Notes: generated by a model from the letters alone, not told the origin. Positions 14,438-24,839 are shown, counted from the first letter of the stretch. The stretch is 64,000 nt of DNA from Legionella antarctica (GCF_011764505.1 NZ_AP022840.1:62001-126000), one strand, 5' to 3'. A program made the numbers and translations.

Positions 14438-17297
14438 GGATGAGCTCCTTTTTTGGGGCTGATTTGTCGTGATGATCAACCCATTCACTTATTGCGTTAG
14501 GTAGGATTGGATTTACATTGGCCTGCCCCAATTTTTTCCCTGTCGTTACATCATTGTTTGTAGTTTCAACCGCCTTTTGATATTGACTCTTTAAACGCCC
14601 TCCTCCGCTACTGGTTTTATTCACAGTGGCATCCACCTGATGGTTTATTTTTTGTTGCATGCGTTCGGCACGCTCTTTATCCACGCCCACTCCCATAGCG
14701 GCTCCAGAGGCCTGTAATGAATCACTGTTCGCATGATGACTTGCGCTCATTTCTGCTTCTTTAGCGCTTAATGGCGTGGCCGCGTTTTGATAAACAGAGT
14801 CAACCGCAGCGCTTTTTCCTTCATTGCCGTACTGCGCGATTAAATGGTCACGACGCTCTGCAATAAAGTCACTCCCCAGTTTTTGGAGTTGGTTTAATGA
14901 ACCCATATCCGAAGGATTAGAATACAATGCATCACGACCCGAGTCCTTAACGCGGCTTGCAACAAAGCCTGAGAATGCCTGATTCAAATCGGTGGTGATT
15001 TGGTCTGAATTGGACTCCACATAACTTCTAGCGGAGCTGATGCGTGATGATTTAGACATCGATGCATCGTAGTTATGACTTGCGGTTTGTGCGTCTCGTA
15101 AATCAGCGCCCATCTGATTAGAAAGGCTCGCCCCTTCGGAGTGGCTGTCATCCAGATGATGCGTTTGGGCGAAATGACTCACATAATTGAGTGCTTGATT
15201 AAAATCTTGTGTCTCTTTTGCAGAAACACTACTGTCCGTGCCTTCATGGAACCGATCGCTACTGGTTGATGATCTGTCGACCTTAGTATGACCATCAACT
15301 CCTCCAGTTGCTCCAAAAGCTAATCGCCCAACGGTTCCCAAGATACTTTTCTCACTAGCAACCCCTGCATGCACGTTTAATCCTGCGGAGGTCATACGTG
15401 CCAATGCATCTTCTTGAGTTATCCCTTCACGTTTAGCCACATCAGAGGCAATATGGGTCATGGTAGAAAGTGCCTGGTTGTATTGACCTGATTCACTTTC
15501 AGACACCCCATCGCCCAGGCGCATCTCATGCCCCTGCACTTTAGATAACTGCACTGCACTATGAGCAAAATTAGATAAAGACGTTTGATAGTGCTGACTT
15601 TCATTAGCCGCTGCCTGCTTTGATTCTTCAAAGGCTTGATTTAATGAGCCACTCAACGCTTTTGAATCAGAAATATGCACAGGACCTTTTGACATCCCAG
15701 GCGTAACATCATAAACAGCCCCTCCATTACCGGTGGTGGTTTTTAGCACGCCAGTTCCCGTTTGCTCGGTATGCATCCCGTGCATGTTTGTCCAGTTAGA
15801 ATCGTGTTTGTTTGCCGATAAGTTATTGGCACTGGTATTGTCGTAATTCATATTCCATCCACTGTAGGAGGCCATGGATATATTGCCCTGAGCCGCAGAT
15901 TGCGCTTCACTAACCGACAAGGATTGCGCCATACCACCAAAATGTTGTGATGACGTACTTAAAATACTCCCCAGACCCTTAGTAATATAATAGGCAAGAA
16001 CGGGCACACTTGTAGCAAGTGCCCCTGCGGTATAAGCAAAATTGCTGTGCAAGGTAGCCAGCGAATCAATATTGGAAAACGTCACTCCTCCCGTTTTTTC
16101 ACCAAAAAGAGTGATGGTGGCACTTGAAGCCATAGAGACAAACCAATGAAAGATAATGAACATCGGCGGCCATGACCAAAGATAGACCTGCGATTGCAGG
16201 TATAAGAAATACACATTGCTCATAGTAGGGAAAAATGAAATAAGGACTACTAATGGAAAAATACACAGGGTCAACATCCACATCACGCTCATGTAATAAG
16301 GCAGGCGAAATCCTGCAAGCCAAAAGCTATTGGCCTCGGCTATATGCATTTTTTGGGTGCTGTTCGTGTTGGTGTAATTCATGAGGGCAGCATCTGCACC
16401 AGAAAAAGCAAAGGCATCAGCCGCGGCATCTCGGGTTGCATTAATTAATATGTTTTGAGTGAGCGTATCAGCTGCATCCGTGGTTATATTCATGTAATAG
16501 GTGTGTGCTGCTTGCAATCTATCACTAAAGGTTGTTGTATTGATTTTTGAGTTACTGCCTGTTGTGACTAAATGATTTAAGCGTTCCAACTCAATCTTTG
16601 CTGCAATCGGAAGTCGTTTTTTCAAATTGGATGCAGCGTCACCACAACTTAAATTAGTCCCATCATGCAAAATCACCCGATAAATAGGTGAAGGGTTGTC
16701 AAAGTACGTTTTAATCAGACTCCCACTATTCACCAGTTCTTGTGGGCTGATTTGATGACTTGCCAAAAGTTTTGCAGAAAACACACATTGACGAATATAA
16801 GCCGACATGTCGGCAGCCAAATCAGGCGACATGGACAGTCTTGTTTGGGTCGCAGCAAGCCATGTTCTTGCACCAAAAATCATCCCTGTTTTGTTGTACT
16901 CCAAACTATCGGGCATATGAAACACGTCACTAAAGGCGGATGTGATTCCATAACCCATCCCGCTAATGATCGAAGCTGGCAGTGCAACACCTAAGGGAAC
17001 ATGATCCACGGTTAATGCCTCCCCTGCCCCTTCGGCTGTTTGCATGTCAATAATGGCCACAGGCACCCGAATGCCAAGCATGCAATAGGTGACTAAAAAG
17101 GTGGTGAACACAAAGCGGGTCAACGATTCCAACTTTTTACCCATCACATACTGCACACCCACCATGCCGACTGATAAAATCATAATGATGTCACAGGCCG
17201 TGGTAAAAGTTGATGTGCCCAATAAAGCCGCCATCCCATCGAGCAATTCTTTTAAATAAATCCCATTTTGTGGGGTGTAAATCAATAATGGGCTCAT
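14430..17297 (-). CDS. traG: TraG mating-pair stabilisation protein
   Basis: The 955 residues compare with 938 in F TraG. The N-terminal third is a multi-span membrane domain needed for pilus assembly, including VGMVGVQYVMGKKLE near the start and a hydrophobic stretch near residues 330-400. The long C-terminal part is polar, rich in Ser, Ala and Gln, and helical, as in the periplasmic mating-pair stabilisation region of TraG. The start overlaps the traH stop by four bases. The C-terminal part is expected to contact the recipient's exclusion protein. Confidence 0.92.
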   Translation of the reverse strand: MSPLLIYTPQNGIYLKELLDGMAALLGTSTFTTACDIIMILSVGMVGVQYVMGKKLESLTRFVFTTFLVTYCMLGIRVPVAIIDMQTAEGAGEALTVDHVPLGVALPASIISGMGYGITSAFSDVFHMPDSLEYNKTGMIFGARTWLAATQTRLSMSPDLAADMSAYIRQCVFSAKLLASHQISPQELVNSGSLIKTYFDNPSPIYRVILHDGTNLSCGDAASNLKKRLPIAAKIELERLNHLVTTGSNSKINTTTFSDRLQAAHTYYMNITTDAADTLTQNILINATRDAAADAFAFSGADAALMNYTNTNSTQKMHIAEANSFWLAGFRLPYYMSVMWMLTLCIFPLVVLISFFPTMSNVYFLYLQSQVYLWSWPPMFIIFHWFVSMASSATITLFGEKTGGVTFSNIDSLATLHSNFAYTAGALATSVPVLAYYITKGLGSILSTSSQHFGGMAQSLSVSEAQSAAQGNISMASYSGWNMNYDNTSANNLSANKHDSNWTNMHGMHTEQTGTGVLKTTTGNGGAVYDVTPGMSKGPVHISDSKALSGSLNQAFEESKQAAANESQHYQTSLSNFAHSAVQLSKVQGHEMRLGDGVSESESGQYNQALSTMTHIASDVAKREGITQEDALARMTSAGLNVHAGVASEKSILGTVGRLAFGATGGVDGHTKVDRSSTSSDRFHEGTDSSVSAKETQDFNQALNYVSHFAQTHHLDDSHSEGASLSNQMGADLRDAQTASHNYDASMSKSSRISSARSYVESNSDQITTDLNQAFSGFVASRVKDSGRDALYSNPSDMGSLNQLQKLGSDFIAERRDHLIAQYGNEGKSAAVDSVYQNAATPLSAKEAEMSASHHANSDSLQASGAAMGVGVDKERAERMQQKINHQVDATVNKTSSGGGRLKSQYQKAVETTNNDVTTGKKLGQANVNPILPNAISEWVDHHDKSAPKKELIHE

Positions 17298-18664
17298 TGT
17301 GCCCCTCCAGTATAGGTTTGCCTTAAGATGGGATTGAGTGCATTTAATGCTTGTTTTACATTGTTTTGCACCAATTGATTGGTGGTCAGTGCTGAGTTAA
17401 AACGCGCTCGGGTATCGCTATTAAAGTGCTCTACAAATTGTTGTGCCACTTGCAGATTCTTAAAAAGCTTGTCTTCATTAATCCGTCCTATATCTTTACC
17501 AGCAAGCGATGCGCGAATCACTTCAAGAGAATTAGCCAGGTATTGGGCAAGTAAATCGGTCGCCACACTTTGCGCCAGCTCATAGCTGCTCTGAATACCA
17601 ATATTTTGTTGGGCACTGGCCGAAATCAATTGAAAAACAGAAGGCTGTGTGAGCTCAATTAATCCCTTTTGCTCAGGCGTAAGTGCGGTTCCCGATTTAA
17701 TACTTTCATAAACTCCCTGGAGTAAGGTTTGCACCTGGAACACCAGCGCGTCTTTACTATCGATCGTTTGACTGCCCTGTACGTTAATCTCCACACATTT
17801 AATGGGCTTGCCTGTATCGCTGCATGTATAACTGGGTAATTTTCCTCCATAAAGCAATGCTTTAATGAAGTCTTGATTAGTAGCTAGTGAAGGATAGGTT
17901 TGAACCCCACCTTTGGCATCAAATACCAGGGTTCCTGAAATAGACATGTACACTTCAGAAAGACTTTTATCGGATTTAATAAACTCATTGAGTTGTAAGG
18001 CATCCCAAACCACATTGGTATCTAATAAAACCCGGTCTTTGTATTCAGGACTTTTTTTAGCGGCCTCCAGTTGCTCTTTCATTCCTCCATCTGTTGAACA
18101 CTTCTGACGCGCCTCAGCCCAGTCGGAAAAACCACTTTTATGACGCCCTATGTCTTCGCAAAGCCTCTGGTGCGCCGCCCGATTCTTAGGCCAGACGGAA
18201 GCTGCCAGATTTTCACCCATCTCACACGAATTAAAGTTAGTTCCGTTGATGTCGTTAGCGAGCTTTTGCATGAATTGCATGGAATGGGCGATTTCAGGTA
18301 GCTCGGTTTCTAAAGCCAGATTTAAGGCGTAGCCTGCGCCATTACTTAAAATATTTTGCATGAAATTCACTATTTGCTCCGACTTAATAAAAGAAAAGCC
18401 ACCCGCAGTAATATCAATTCCGCCACATCCTGAACGTATACCTGGTACATCAACGTGGGCTATTTGAATGCTTCGCACCTGATTTCTGGCATACACCGAA
18501 CCTAGAGAGGCAAAGCCTGCTGCTTGTGATTCATAGGAAGAAGCACCCGTTACATTAGCTGAATAGCCTAAATTATTAAAAAAATGATTCAGATCGCTGC
18601 TTGCTGTGGCGCATGCGTGACTGCTTAAAACAATGGATAATCCGACTGCCAAGGGTTTAATCAT
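17294..18664 (-). CDS. traH: TraH pilus assembly protein
   Basis: The 456-residue protein has a signal peptide ending near HACATA and the TraH hallmarks: SRNQ-like YARNQVRSIQI, then GCGGIDITAGGFSFI, and NGAGYALNLALETELPEIA. TraH is a periplasmic/outer-membrane protein of F pilus assembly. The length fits F TraH (about 458). It overlaps the previous small TraH-like gene by eight bases and traG by four. Two short proteins in this operon (18657-19037 and 31492-31863) resemble separate pieces of it. Confidence 0.95.
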   Translation of the reverse strand: MIKPLAVGLSIVLSSHACATASSDLNHFFNNLGYSANVTGASSYESQAAGFASLGSVYARNQVRSIQIAHVDVPGIRSGCGGIDITAGGFSFIKSEQIVNFMQNILSNGAGYALNLALETELPEIAHSMQFMQKLANDINGTNFNSCEMGENLAASVWPKNRAAHQRLCEDIGRHKSGFSDWAEARQKCSTDGGMKEQLEAAKKSPEYKDRVLLDTNVVWDALQLNEFIKSDKSLSEVYMSISGTLVFDAKGGVQTYPSLATNQDFIKALLYGGKLPSYTCSDTGKPIKCVEINVQGSQTIDSKDALVFQVQTLLQGVYESIKSGTALTPEQKGLIELTQPSVFQLISASAQQNIGIQSSYELAQSVATDLLAQYLANSLEVIRASLAGKDIGRINEDKLFKNLQVAQQFVEHFNSDTRARFNSALTTNQLVQNNVKQALNALNPILRQTYTGGAQ

Positions 18665-19037
18665 GAATCTTCCCCTGAATTAGACTAGTCTGGACGTGTC
18701 TTTCAATGCGTTTAGAATGTTGCTCGTGATTTAAGGAAGCATTATTTTTTAGCGCTTTATTCTTGCACTGATGAAACAATGTATCCAAATCGCTACACGG
18801 TTTATTTTTATACTTAGGTAAATCTATCTGCTTGAGTTTCATATTCATCACCTGATTTCTCGAAAACAAAGCACCTTGAGAAGAGAATTCTGTAGCTTTG
18901 GGTTGCAAGGCTTGCGCGACCATTTTCTTTACCGAATGGTTTAACTTAAGAGATGCACTATTCATATCAAGGTTTGTTAGGGCGTATACACCGGTGGTTA
19001 TGAGCACAGTGCTCAATAAAACAAGGGCTTTAATCAT
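18657..19037 (-). CDS. Small exported protein resembling the TraH N-terminal part
   Basis: This 126-residue protein begins with a signal peptide (MIKALVLLSTVLITTGVYA). The segment SSQGALFSRNQVMNMKLKQI with the following DLP resembles ASLGSVYARNQVRSIQIAHV plus DVP of the adjacent TraH. It then diverges into a short Cys-containing, basic tail. The chosen start has GAGGAG upstream and overlaps trbB. It may be a TraH accessory partner or a reduced duplicate. A direct function cannot be read from the sequence. Confidence 0.6.
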   Translation of the reverse strand: MIKALVLLSTVLITTGVYALTNLDMNSASLKLNHSVKKMVAQALQPKATEFSSQGALFSRNQVMNMKLKQIDLPKYKNKPCSDLDTLFHQCKNKALKNNASLNHEQHSKRIERHVQTSLIQGKIHD

Positions 19038-19512
19038 GGAATTTCTCCTCAATGTGTTGCTTTAATTCGTGGATTCGGCGTGCCAGCTGATAAGGGGAGG
19101 CCTCACCAAACAACACCGCATAGGCCTCTAAGGTATGGCGATTCACTAAAAACAAAGCGGGAACCGTAGGCTTATAACCACCACCTACATAAAATGTTTG
19201 AAAAAGATCCGGCGTTAAAGGACTTGCCTCAAATCCATCAAGAGGCGCATTATCCAAACTATAGGCACGCACCTTGATATGAAACGTTTCAGAAAAATCG
19301 TTCAAAATAGGTGCGAAATTATGGCAATGGGGGCAAGTTGCGCGATAAATAAAAACGAAATAATAATTGTCAGATAAATCCTTTATCTCAGGATCTTGCT
19401 TTTGAGCTGTGGCCTTAGGTGTCAGAAGTGCATTAAGCTCATCCACCGCCACATTAGCATAGGCCGCTTGTGTTAAAATCAGTAAGAGTAATAGCATTGT
19501 GCGTCGCATCAT
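19030..19512 (-). CDS. trbB: TrbB-like thiol-disulfide protein
   Basis: The 160-residue protein has a signal peptide and a thioredoxin-like core with the active site RATCPHCHNFAP. A cis-Pro region (KPTVPALFLV) follows. F TrbB (about 180 residues) is a periplasmic disulfide isomerase supporting folding of the Cys-rich Tra proteins such as TraN, TraU and TraH. Start and traF stop overlap as ATGA. Confidence 0.85.
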   Translation of the reverse strand: MMRRTMLLLLLILTQAAYANVAVDELNALLTPKATAQKQDPEIKDLSDNYYFVFIYRATCPHCHNFAPILNDFSETFHIKVRAYSLDNAPLDGFEASPLTPDLFQTFYVGGGYKPTVPALFLVNRHTLEAYAVLFGEASPYQLARRIHELKQHIEEKFHD

Positions 19513-20288
19513 TCTGAAAGCCCCTCATAGCTGAATCGTTTATAATTGGTCACCACATCCAATAATCGCTGTTTTAATTCCGTCAAGGAAACAAAGCCGT
19601 AGGACAAGGGTGACATTTTTTGCGTTTTAAGATTGACCAGAAAAAGAGCCGGCATATAACGTGATTGCAAATTCATTGTTTTTTGCACCACCTCTAATGG
19701 CACACTCCTGGGATTAGGCAGTCCTTCAATGGGCTGCCCATCGGTCGTGACTGAAATCATTGAAAAATGCGAGGCTTGCACAAAAGGCACTAAATGAATG
19801 ATGAATTTTTGGGATATGGAACTGTTCCCTTTATAAAACAGAATCAATCCATAATGCTTGGAGGCCTCATTCACTACTTTTTCAATCAGAGCATTCGCCC
19901 CGTCATTTCGAATGGCAATAGCTGAGTTATCCGTTGGAAAATTTAAAGTGTGATCCAGTTCTGGATGCACCAATAAGACCTGTTGCCAATACTGCACAAA
20001 TTTCTGGTTGTTTTTGGCATATCCCTGTTGGGCTTTCATATATTCCAATGTGGTATCAAATGAGGGTTCAATTAAAGCACTAGCAAGTTTATTCAGTGTG
20101 GCTTTTCGAACTTCCATCAGTTGTTCATAAGGGGTTAATTTTGGAGCGCGTGGCGATTTTTGTATTGGCTTAGTAATCGGCTCTTCTGCATCCATGCTGT
20201 ACCAATGAAATCCATGAGCAGGAACACTCGTTAAATCGGCAAACGCCTGGGTGGTCATTAACATCAAAAGGCATGCGAATAATTTCAT
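19509..20288 (-). CDS. traF: TraF pilus assembly protein
   Basis: The 259-residue protein has a signal peptide and the TraF opening GFHWYSMDAEEP after cleavage, followed by a helical region and a C-terminal thioredoxin-like fold without a CXXC motif, as in F TraF (about 247 residues). TraF acts in the periplasm with TraH and TraU in F pilus assembly. It overlaps traN and trbB by four bases on each side. Confidence 0.88.
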   Translation of the reverse strand: MKLFACLLMLMTTQAFADLTSVPAHGFHWYSMDAEEPITKPIQKSPRAPKLTPYEQLMEVRKATLNKLASALIEPSFDTTLEYMKAQQGYAKNNQKFVQYWQQVLLVHPELDHTLNFPTDNSAIAIRNDGANALIEKVVNEASKHYGLILFYKGNSSISQKFIIHLVPFVQASHFSMISVTTDGQPIEGLPNPRSVPLEVVQKTMNLQSRYMPALFLVNLKTQKMSPLSYGFVSLTELKQRLLDVVTNYKRFSYEGLSE

Positions 20289-22096
20289 GATTTGGTCGCC
20301 TCTTTCTGGATACGTCGTTTTATTTCATCCATAGTTTTTTCTGAGTCAGTATTTTTAAGTGCCACATCCCCAACAATACCCGCATCTTTTGAAGCGGTTC
20401 CAAAAGGATACGGATAGACGGGGCTGACAAAATCAATACGCCCCATATCCAATTGCTGTAATTCGGCCACACTTAGGCCTGAACAGGTTGCGTGCTCTGC
20501 ATCACCTAATGCATTGGGATTAAGCTGACCTAATCGCCCTTCTTCTTGAATAATACGCGCCATTTTGCTGTCAAAAACACAATAAGTACGTTTATGCTCA
20601 AGGCAGCTACCAAGGATTGGATCTTTGAGACTGCAATACTCCCCAACGTAATGGGCTAAATAACTAAGCTTGGCTTTTCCTAATTCCTTGTCTTCTTCAC
20701 GGCACAAATCAAGATGAATTTTGTCAGCCCAGCCTTTGTTCGAACAACAGTCAATAAGTTCCCAAAACCAAATTTTGCATTGAACAGGGTGTCCTGAAAA
20801 CAGAGAAGCTTGCGTTTTACTAAACTCTCGCCCCGCCTCACCAACAACCGCAAGAGGAATCACGCTGGTAGCAAAATCATCATTTTGAGTAGCCCGCTTC
20901 TCGGTGCAATCGCCATCAGCACAAAAAAGGTTCTTCACACAAGATACTGTTGCGGGACACACTGTTTCCTGACAGCTGTAGACTTGTTCGTAGAGTGAGC
21001 AGGCATTGTTCTCGGTCTGCGCACAACGTGATCTCGTTTGCATACACCCTTTATCACGCTGCACACGGCACTCATCCGCTTTAGCTGAGGCACAGCTGTA
21101 GGTTGCATCATACTGCCAACAATCACGAGTTACAGGAATTCCATCGATTACACGGGTAGCATTTGAATCCGTGCATTGTTCCTCGACCTTATGACAAAGA
21201 CCCGTTGCATCGAGTGGCTCACAGGAGTTATCCCAATGCTCTTCGCTAACATAAGCTTTGGATTGAACATCAACGGTTAATGCAATTTGTAGCGGGTAAT
21301 AACGGCTAAATTTATCGCCAATATAAAGGGTAATGACCGCATTATTTTGGCAACTGGGGAGGCCTGCGATACTGACCCAATTAGCTCTTTGGCCATTATT
21401 TAGAACCGAATGAACGGTAGCCGTCATCTTCTCGCAGGGATGAGTCAACTTTAAAGGATTAGTAAGATGACCGCCCTGGCCATTACTCATGGCACCTGTT
21501 ATTAGATTGACTGTGATGTACCCCGTCCATTTTCTGGCAACCCATACCTCAAAGTCAGCCCTTTGATTCATGTGTTCTGAACTAACAGAAACGATGCGTT
21601 TCTTCATACATGCCTGGTCTGGTAACTGTCTTGAGGTATGGCAAGTCTCTTCATGAGTTTTTATCTCGCACGTTTTAGGCTGTTCCTCACAATTCACCTT
21701 ATCATTGGACAGTCCATGAGTCAGAGCATAACTTTCATCCTCAATGAGCTTGGCATTTTTAATAGCGCTGCTGTTTTTATTCACATCAATTTGATTTTCA
21801 CCAAAATGTTCCACTACTGTTTTTCCTCCTGCATCATTCTTTAATGCACTGGTTGCCTCATGCGTTAAATCCGTTTTTTCTACTTCAATTCCTTGATAAT
21901 AACGTTCTTGGGCAGGCGCACTGTTATAGTCTTTGAACGTTGTATCAGGACGAAATTGGTTCATGGCATTAAGTGGTTGTGTGCTCAATGACTTCGCATA
22001 CTCCTTTGATTTTTGGAAGTCTTGTGCCATCGTATTAGCAAAGGTAGTGAGTGAAAATCCAAGGCTTAATACCAGTACACAAAAACTTCTAGACAT
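20285..22096 (-). CDS. traN: TraN outer-membrane mating-pair stabilisation protein
   Basis: The 603-residue protein has a signal peptide and is very rich in cysteine (for example CHKVEEQCTDSN, CASAKADECRVQRDKGC, CSNKGWADKI), the pattern of F TraN (602 residues). TraN sits in the donor outer membrane and binds recipient surface proteins, so it shapes host preference. The start has GGAGAACGGCC upstream and overlaps trbC by eight bases. The C-terminal region with CCSNKGW and FDSKMARI is strongly TraN-like. Confidence 0.93.
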   Translation of the reverse strand: MSRSFCVLVLSLGFSLTTFANTMAQDFQKSKEYAKSLSTQPLNAMNQFRPDTTFKDYNSAPAQERYYQGIEVEKTDLTHEATSALKNDAGGKTVVEHFGENQIDVNKNSSAIKNAKLIEDESYALTHGLSNDKVNCEEQPKTCEIKTHEETCHTSRQLPDQACMKKRIVSVSSEHMNQRADFEVWVARKWTGYITVNLITGAMSNGQGGHLTNPLKLTHPCEKMTATVHSVLNNGQRANWVSIAGLPSCQNNAVITLYIGDKFSRYYPLQIALTVDVQSKAYVSEEHWDNSCEPLDATGLCHKVEEQCTDSNATRVIDGIPVTRDCWQYDATYSCASAKADECRVQRDKGCMQTRSRCAQTENNACSLYEQVYSCQETVCPATVSCVKNLFCADGDCTEKRATQNDDFATSVIPLAVVGEAGREFSKTQASLFSGHPVQCKIWFWELIDCCSNKGWADKIHLDLCREEDKELGKAKLSYLAHYVGEYCSLKDPILGSCLEHKRTYCVFDSKMARIIQEEGRLGQLNPNALGDAEHATCSGLSVAELQQLDMGRIDFVSPVYPYPFGTASKDAGIVGDVALKNTDSEKTMDEIKRRIQKEATKS

Positions 22097-22751
22097 GGCC
22101 GTTCTCCAAAATAGTTTGTGCTAGAGCTGCACCCACATCGCCCCTTTCAGCAATCAGCTCTAAAGCATTTTTTATACTCGCATTGCCATACACCACATCA
22201 AAGGGTTGGTTGTCACAATCACTCCCTGACGCACAGGTTTTTGGGCGTTCGGTTACTATCAATGCTGGAACGGATTTAATATGAAATTGGGTAAACCATA
22301 CGGGATCAATCGATATCCCTTTAAAATTTAAATGATCTTTTTGTGCGTCTGTATTAAGGCGCTTGAACGTTTCAATGGTTTTTTTAAAGTCTTTGTCAAC
22401 AAGACCATTAATCACTACAGGAATATTAAATCGCGCGGCTTCATCGGCGAGTGCCAATAAAAGCGAATCAGGCATGGAAAATGATACAAACAAAACAGCA
22501 CCCTCAGCTCCTTGGGGTCTTTGCTTTGCGGGCACACCACTTACAGCACTTTGCATCAGAGTATCAATCAATGTTTTGTGCTCCGCTTGAACCTGTGATG
22601 ATTTAACATTCAATGATTCTATTGTTGCACTCGGAATCTCTGATGATTGACGTATTGCTTGAGATTGATACGCGGCTATATCGTCATTCGTATTAGCCCA
22701 TCCTGCCACAGACCAACACATCACAAAGAACCATACTGTTTTATTAGTCAT
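22089..22751 (-). CDS. trbC: TrbC pilus assembly protein (type F)
   Basis: After a signal peptide, the 220-residue protein carries LFVSFSMPDSLLLALADEA, VINGLVDKDFKKT and GISIDPVWFTQFHIKSVPAL, the pattern of F-type TrbC, a periplasmic thioredoxin-fold protein without the CXXC site. It works with TraW in pilus assembly; in some plasmids the two are fused. The chosen start (MTNKT) has AAGGGG upstream and is ten codons inside the longest frame. Confidence 0.9.
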   Translation of the reverse strand: MTNKTVWFFVMCWSVAGWANTNDDIAAYQSQAIRQSSEIPSATIESLNVKSSQVQAEHKTLIDTLMQSAVSGVPAKQRPQGAEGAVLFVSFSMPDSLLLALADEAARFNIPVVINGLVDKDFKKTIETFKRLNTDAQKDHLNFKGISIDPVWFTQFHIKSVPALIVTERPKTCASGSDCDNQPFDVVYGNASIKNALELIAERGDVGAALAQTILENGHV

Positions 22752-23214
22752 GATTAAGCCCCTTACGGACTCGCACAACACGGCATAATAAGGAGATAAT
22801 CCACAACAATAAAAATAAGGACAATAGGCTCAGCACTATGAACTGTAAATCGTCTCTTTTCTCTGGGTTAAATTTTATAAAAAAAGCAGGAGCAAACATC
22901 ACACTAATACAAAACAAGAAGTCAATAAGGTTTTTGAATGCCTCAACCCATCGGTATTTTTTTAAAAATACATCCATGAAAAAGAACCTGGAACCCGTGC
23001 TAATACACCACAGAAAAAAACCAACCAGGACACCACAACAAAGAAAAACAACCACAAATCCATCACGCGCAAAATCACTATTCGCCACCGCTTGCTCTGC
23101 GACTATAACCAGGAGACACAGCGCACCAACAAAAAAATAATAACCGCAAAACATAAGCCACATAAGAGCTGAACTCTTCATCATCTTCTGTTTCACCATC
23201 AAATGGTCAATCAT
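22744..23214 (-). CDS. Membrane protein of the tra operon, unknown
   Basis: The 156-residue protein has four probable membrane segments and a basic tail (RVVRVRKGLNHD). AGGAG precedes the ATG, and the stop overlaps the trbC start by eight bases, so it is a true operon member. It lies between traU and trbC. No F gene at this position matches it clearly, and the function is unknown. Confidence 0.65.
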   Translation of the reverse strand: MIDHLMVKQKMMKSSALMWLMFCGYYFFVGALCLLVIVAEQAVANSDFARDGFVVVFLCCGVLVGFFLWCISTGSRFFFMDVFLKKYRWVEAFKNLIDFLFCISVMFAPAFFIKFNPEKRDDLQFIVLSLLSLFLLLWIISLLCRVVRVRKGLNHD

Positions 23215-23230
23215 TGAAACACTCCTCTTT

Positions 23231-24211
23231 TTAAATAAAACAACAATTTCTTTTTCGCCAGATTAAAAACCCAAAATTATCCCCGTCACCAGGTTTGGTG
23301 TGCCCCGCTTCCCAGGTAATAACTGAGCGTCCAAACGGATGACATTGACGCGCATCCGGCAGGGTATTGACCAACTGATAGCGATAACGGCTTTTAGGCA
23401 AAATGGCCGATTTATAAGTTTTACAAATCGCAGGCGAGTCTTTACCCACAGAATCTGTAATGGCACCGATTCGATGCAATTTAAAATCAGCTCGTTCTGC
23501 AAGAAGCGCTGCCGCTGAAATAGGACTGGACTGATTGGCCACAAACCCTGTTAAAGGATAGGTTGAGCCTTGTGCGCCCTGGCACCAAAAAAGAGAATCA
23601 ACGGCTGTTCCTGCCAATGCCTTTGTTGCATCCAAAGCACAGGCTTCACGTGCTGGTGGACTGCTAAACAGTGTCGCTTCTGGGTTTTGGATAAAAGCAA
23701 ACTCTGAATCATTCCAGGTAGGATCAAGCTCTGAGGGGAACATGATGTCAAAATCTTGAGTCTCCATACACCCAATTGATGTGACTACCTGCAACCAATA
23801 CATCAGCGGATATTTATACCAATGCACGTAATAAAAAGCCCCACGACCATCAGTATCTGGCATTTGCGAACCGCCTAAACCCTGGTCTTTAATATTCAGT
23901 TGCACCCCTAAATTAACCATACAATAAGGCTTCCTGGTCACATCAACCAAGGCAAAAGGCTCCCAAAAGCCAATGGTGACGCCCACCAACTGCCCTTTAT
24001 TGGGACAAGAACACAAAGGACTGCTTGGGCTGTCCTTTGTATCTGGATGATGGCTTTTTACAACCTTTGATGCGCCAATGGTTAAGGGAAACAAACAATC
24101 CCAGCACACATCGGTGATTGGATTTACAAAATGGCCTTTACACTGTGATGCATGAAGAGGCACGATAAGCGACAAACAGCACAGCGCAAGACTAAACAGA
24201 CCTTTATTCAT
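23231..24211 (-). CDS. traU: TraU pilus assembly / DNA transfer protein
   Basis: The protein has a signal peptide, then CKGHFVNPITDVCWDCLFPL and many further cysteines, with GFWEPFALVDVTRKPYCMVN and YPLMYWLQVVTSIGC. These fit TraU (330 residues in F), a periplasmic protein needed for efficient pilus assembly and DNA transfer. The chosen start follows GGAGCTC in the traW tail; the longest frame begins 21 codons earlier. Confidence 0.94.
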   Translation of the reverse strand: MNKGLFSLALCCLSLIVPLHASQCKGHFVNPITDVCWDCLFPLTIGASKVVKSHHPDTKDSPSSPLCSCPNKGQLVGVTIGFWEPFALVDVTRKPYCMVNLGVQLNIKDQGLGGSQMPDTDGRGAFYYVHWYKYPLMYWLQVVTSIGCMETQDFDIMFPSELDPTWNDSEFAFIQNPEATLFSSPPAREACALDATKALAGTAVDSLFWCQGAQGSTYPLTGFVANQSSPISAAALLAERADFKLHRIGAITDSVGKDSPAICKTYKSAILPKSRYRYQLVNTLPDARQCHPFGRSVITWEAGHTKPGDGDNFGFLIWRKRNCCFI

Positions 24212-24839
24212 CATGAGCTCCAATCTCAGTAACCTTCCAAAAAAGCCCGTCTTGATTGACAACGCTCGGCACATGCTTAATGTGAAGCCGGCTCGTAATC
24301 ACACCATTTAAATCAAAATAGATTCGCCCAAAGTGCGCGACAGCCTCTCGAATATCGCCACCGGTTAAAATAAATTTCACATGCCCATAATCGCTATAAT
24401 GCTTTTTTACCCAAGCCACTTGATTGGTATCGTCTGCATTGAAAAAAAACAGGGTTTTCGTAAACTTAATGTGATTAAAGGGATTAATGGACATGCCTTT
24501 TTTAGCAACCAATGTCCCATCAGGAGTCCATACGTCGTGGGACACTAAAACAGTGGGGTTGATGCGAAAAGTCTTAGGGGTTTTTGTTGTGGTGAAATAC
24601 AACGGCTTAGGCCTTATAATGTGCGCGGCCACCCGTTGCTCAATTGCGCGTTGATGGCGCAATAGCTCCCCATTGTCTTGCATAGCATTGAGTCGTTTCA
24701 TAATCAATTGTCTGAAATCCTCTTCAATGACTGGAAATACCTGGCCATAATGACCTATGTTTTTGGCATGGCTCAGGGGAGTAAGCGTACAAAAACCCGC
24801 AAGAAGGACACTTAAGATCCCTTTTGTATTAACCTTCAT
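24204..24839 (-). CDS. traW: TraW pilus assembly protein
   Basis: The 211-residue protein has a signal peptide, then IGHYGQVFPVIEEDFRQLI and later LFFFNADDTNQVAWVKKH and FILTGGDIREAVAHFGRIY, motifs typical of TraW (210 residues in F). It is periplasmic and interacts with TrbC. It overlaps trbI upstream by 11 bases and traU downstream by eight. Confidence 0.93.
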   Translation of the reverse strand: MKVNTKGILSVLLAGFCTLTPLSHAKNIGHYGQVFPVIEEDFRQLIMKRLNAMQDNGELLRHQRAIEQRVAAHIIRPKPLYFTTTKTPKTFRINPTVLVSHDVWTPDGTLVAKKGMSINPFNHIKFTKTLFFFNADDTNQVAWVKKHYSDYGHVKFILTGGDIREAVAHFGRIYFDLNGVITSRLHIKHVPSVVNQDGLFWKVTEIGAHDE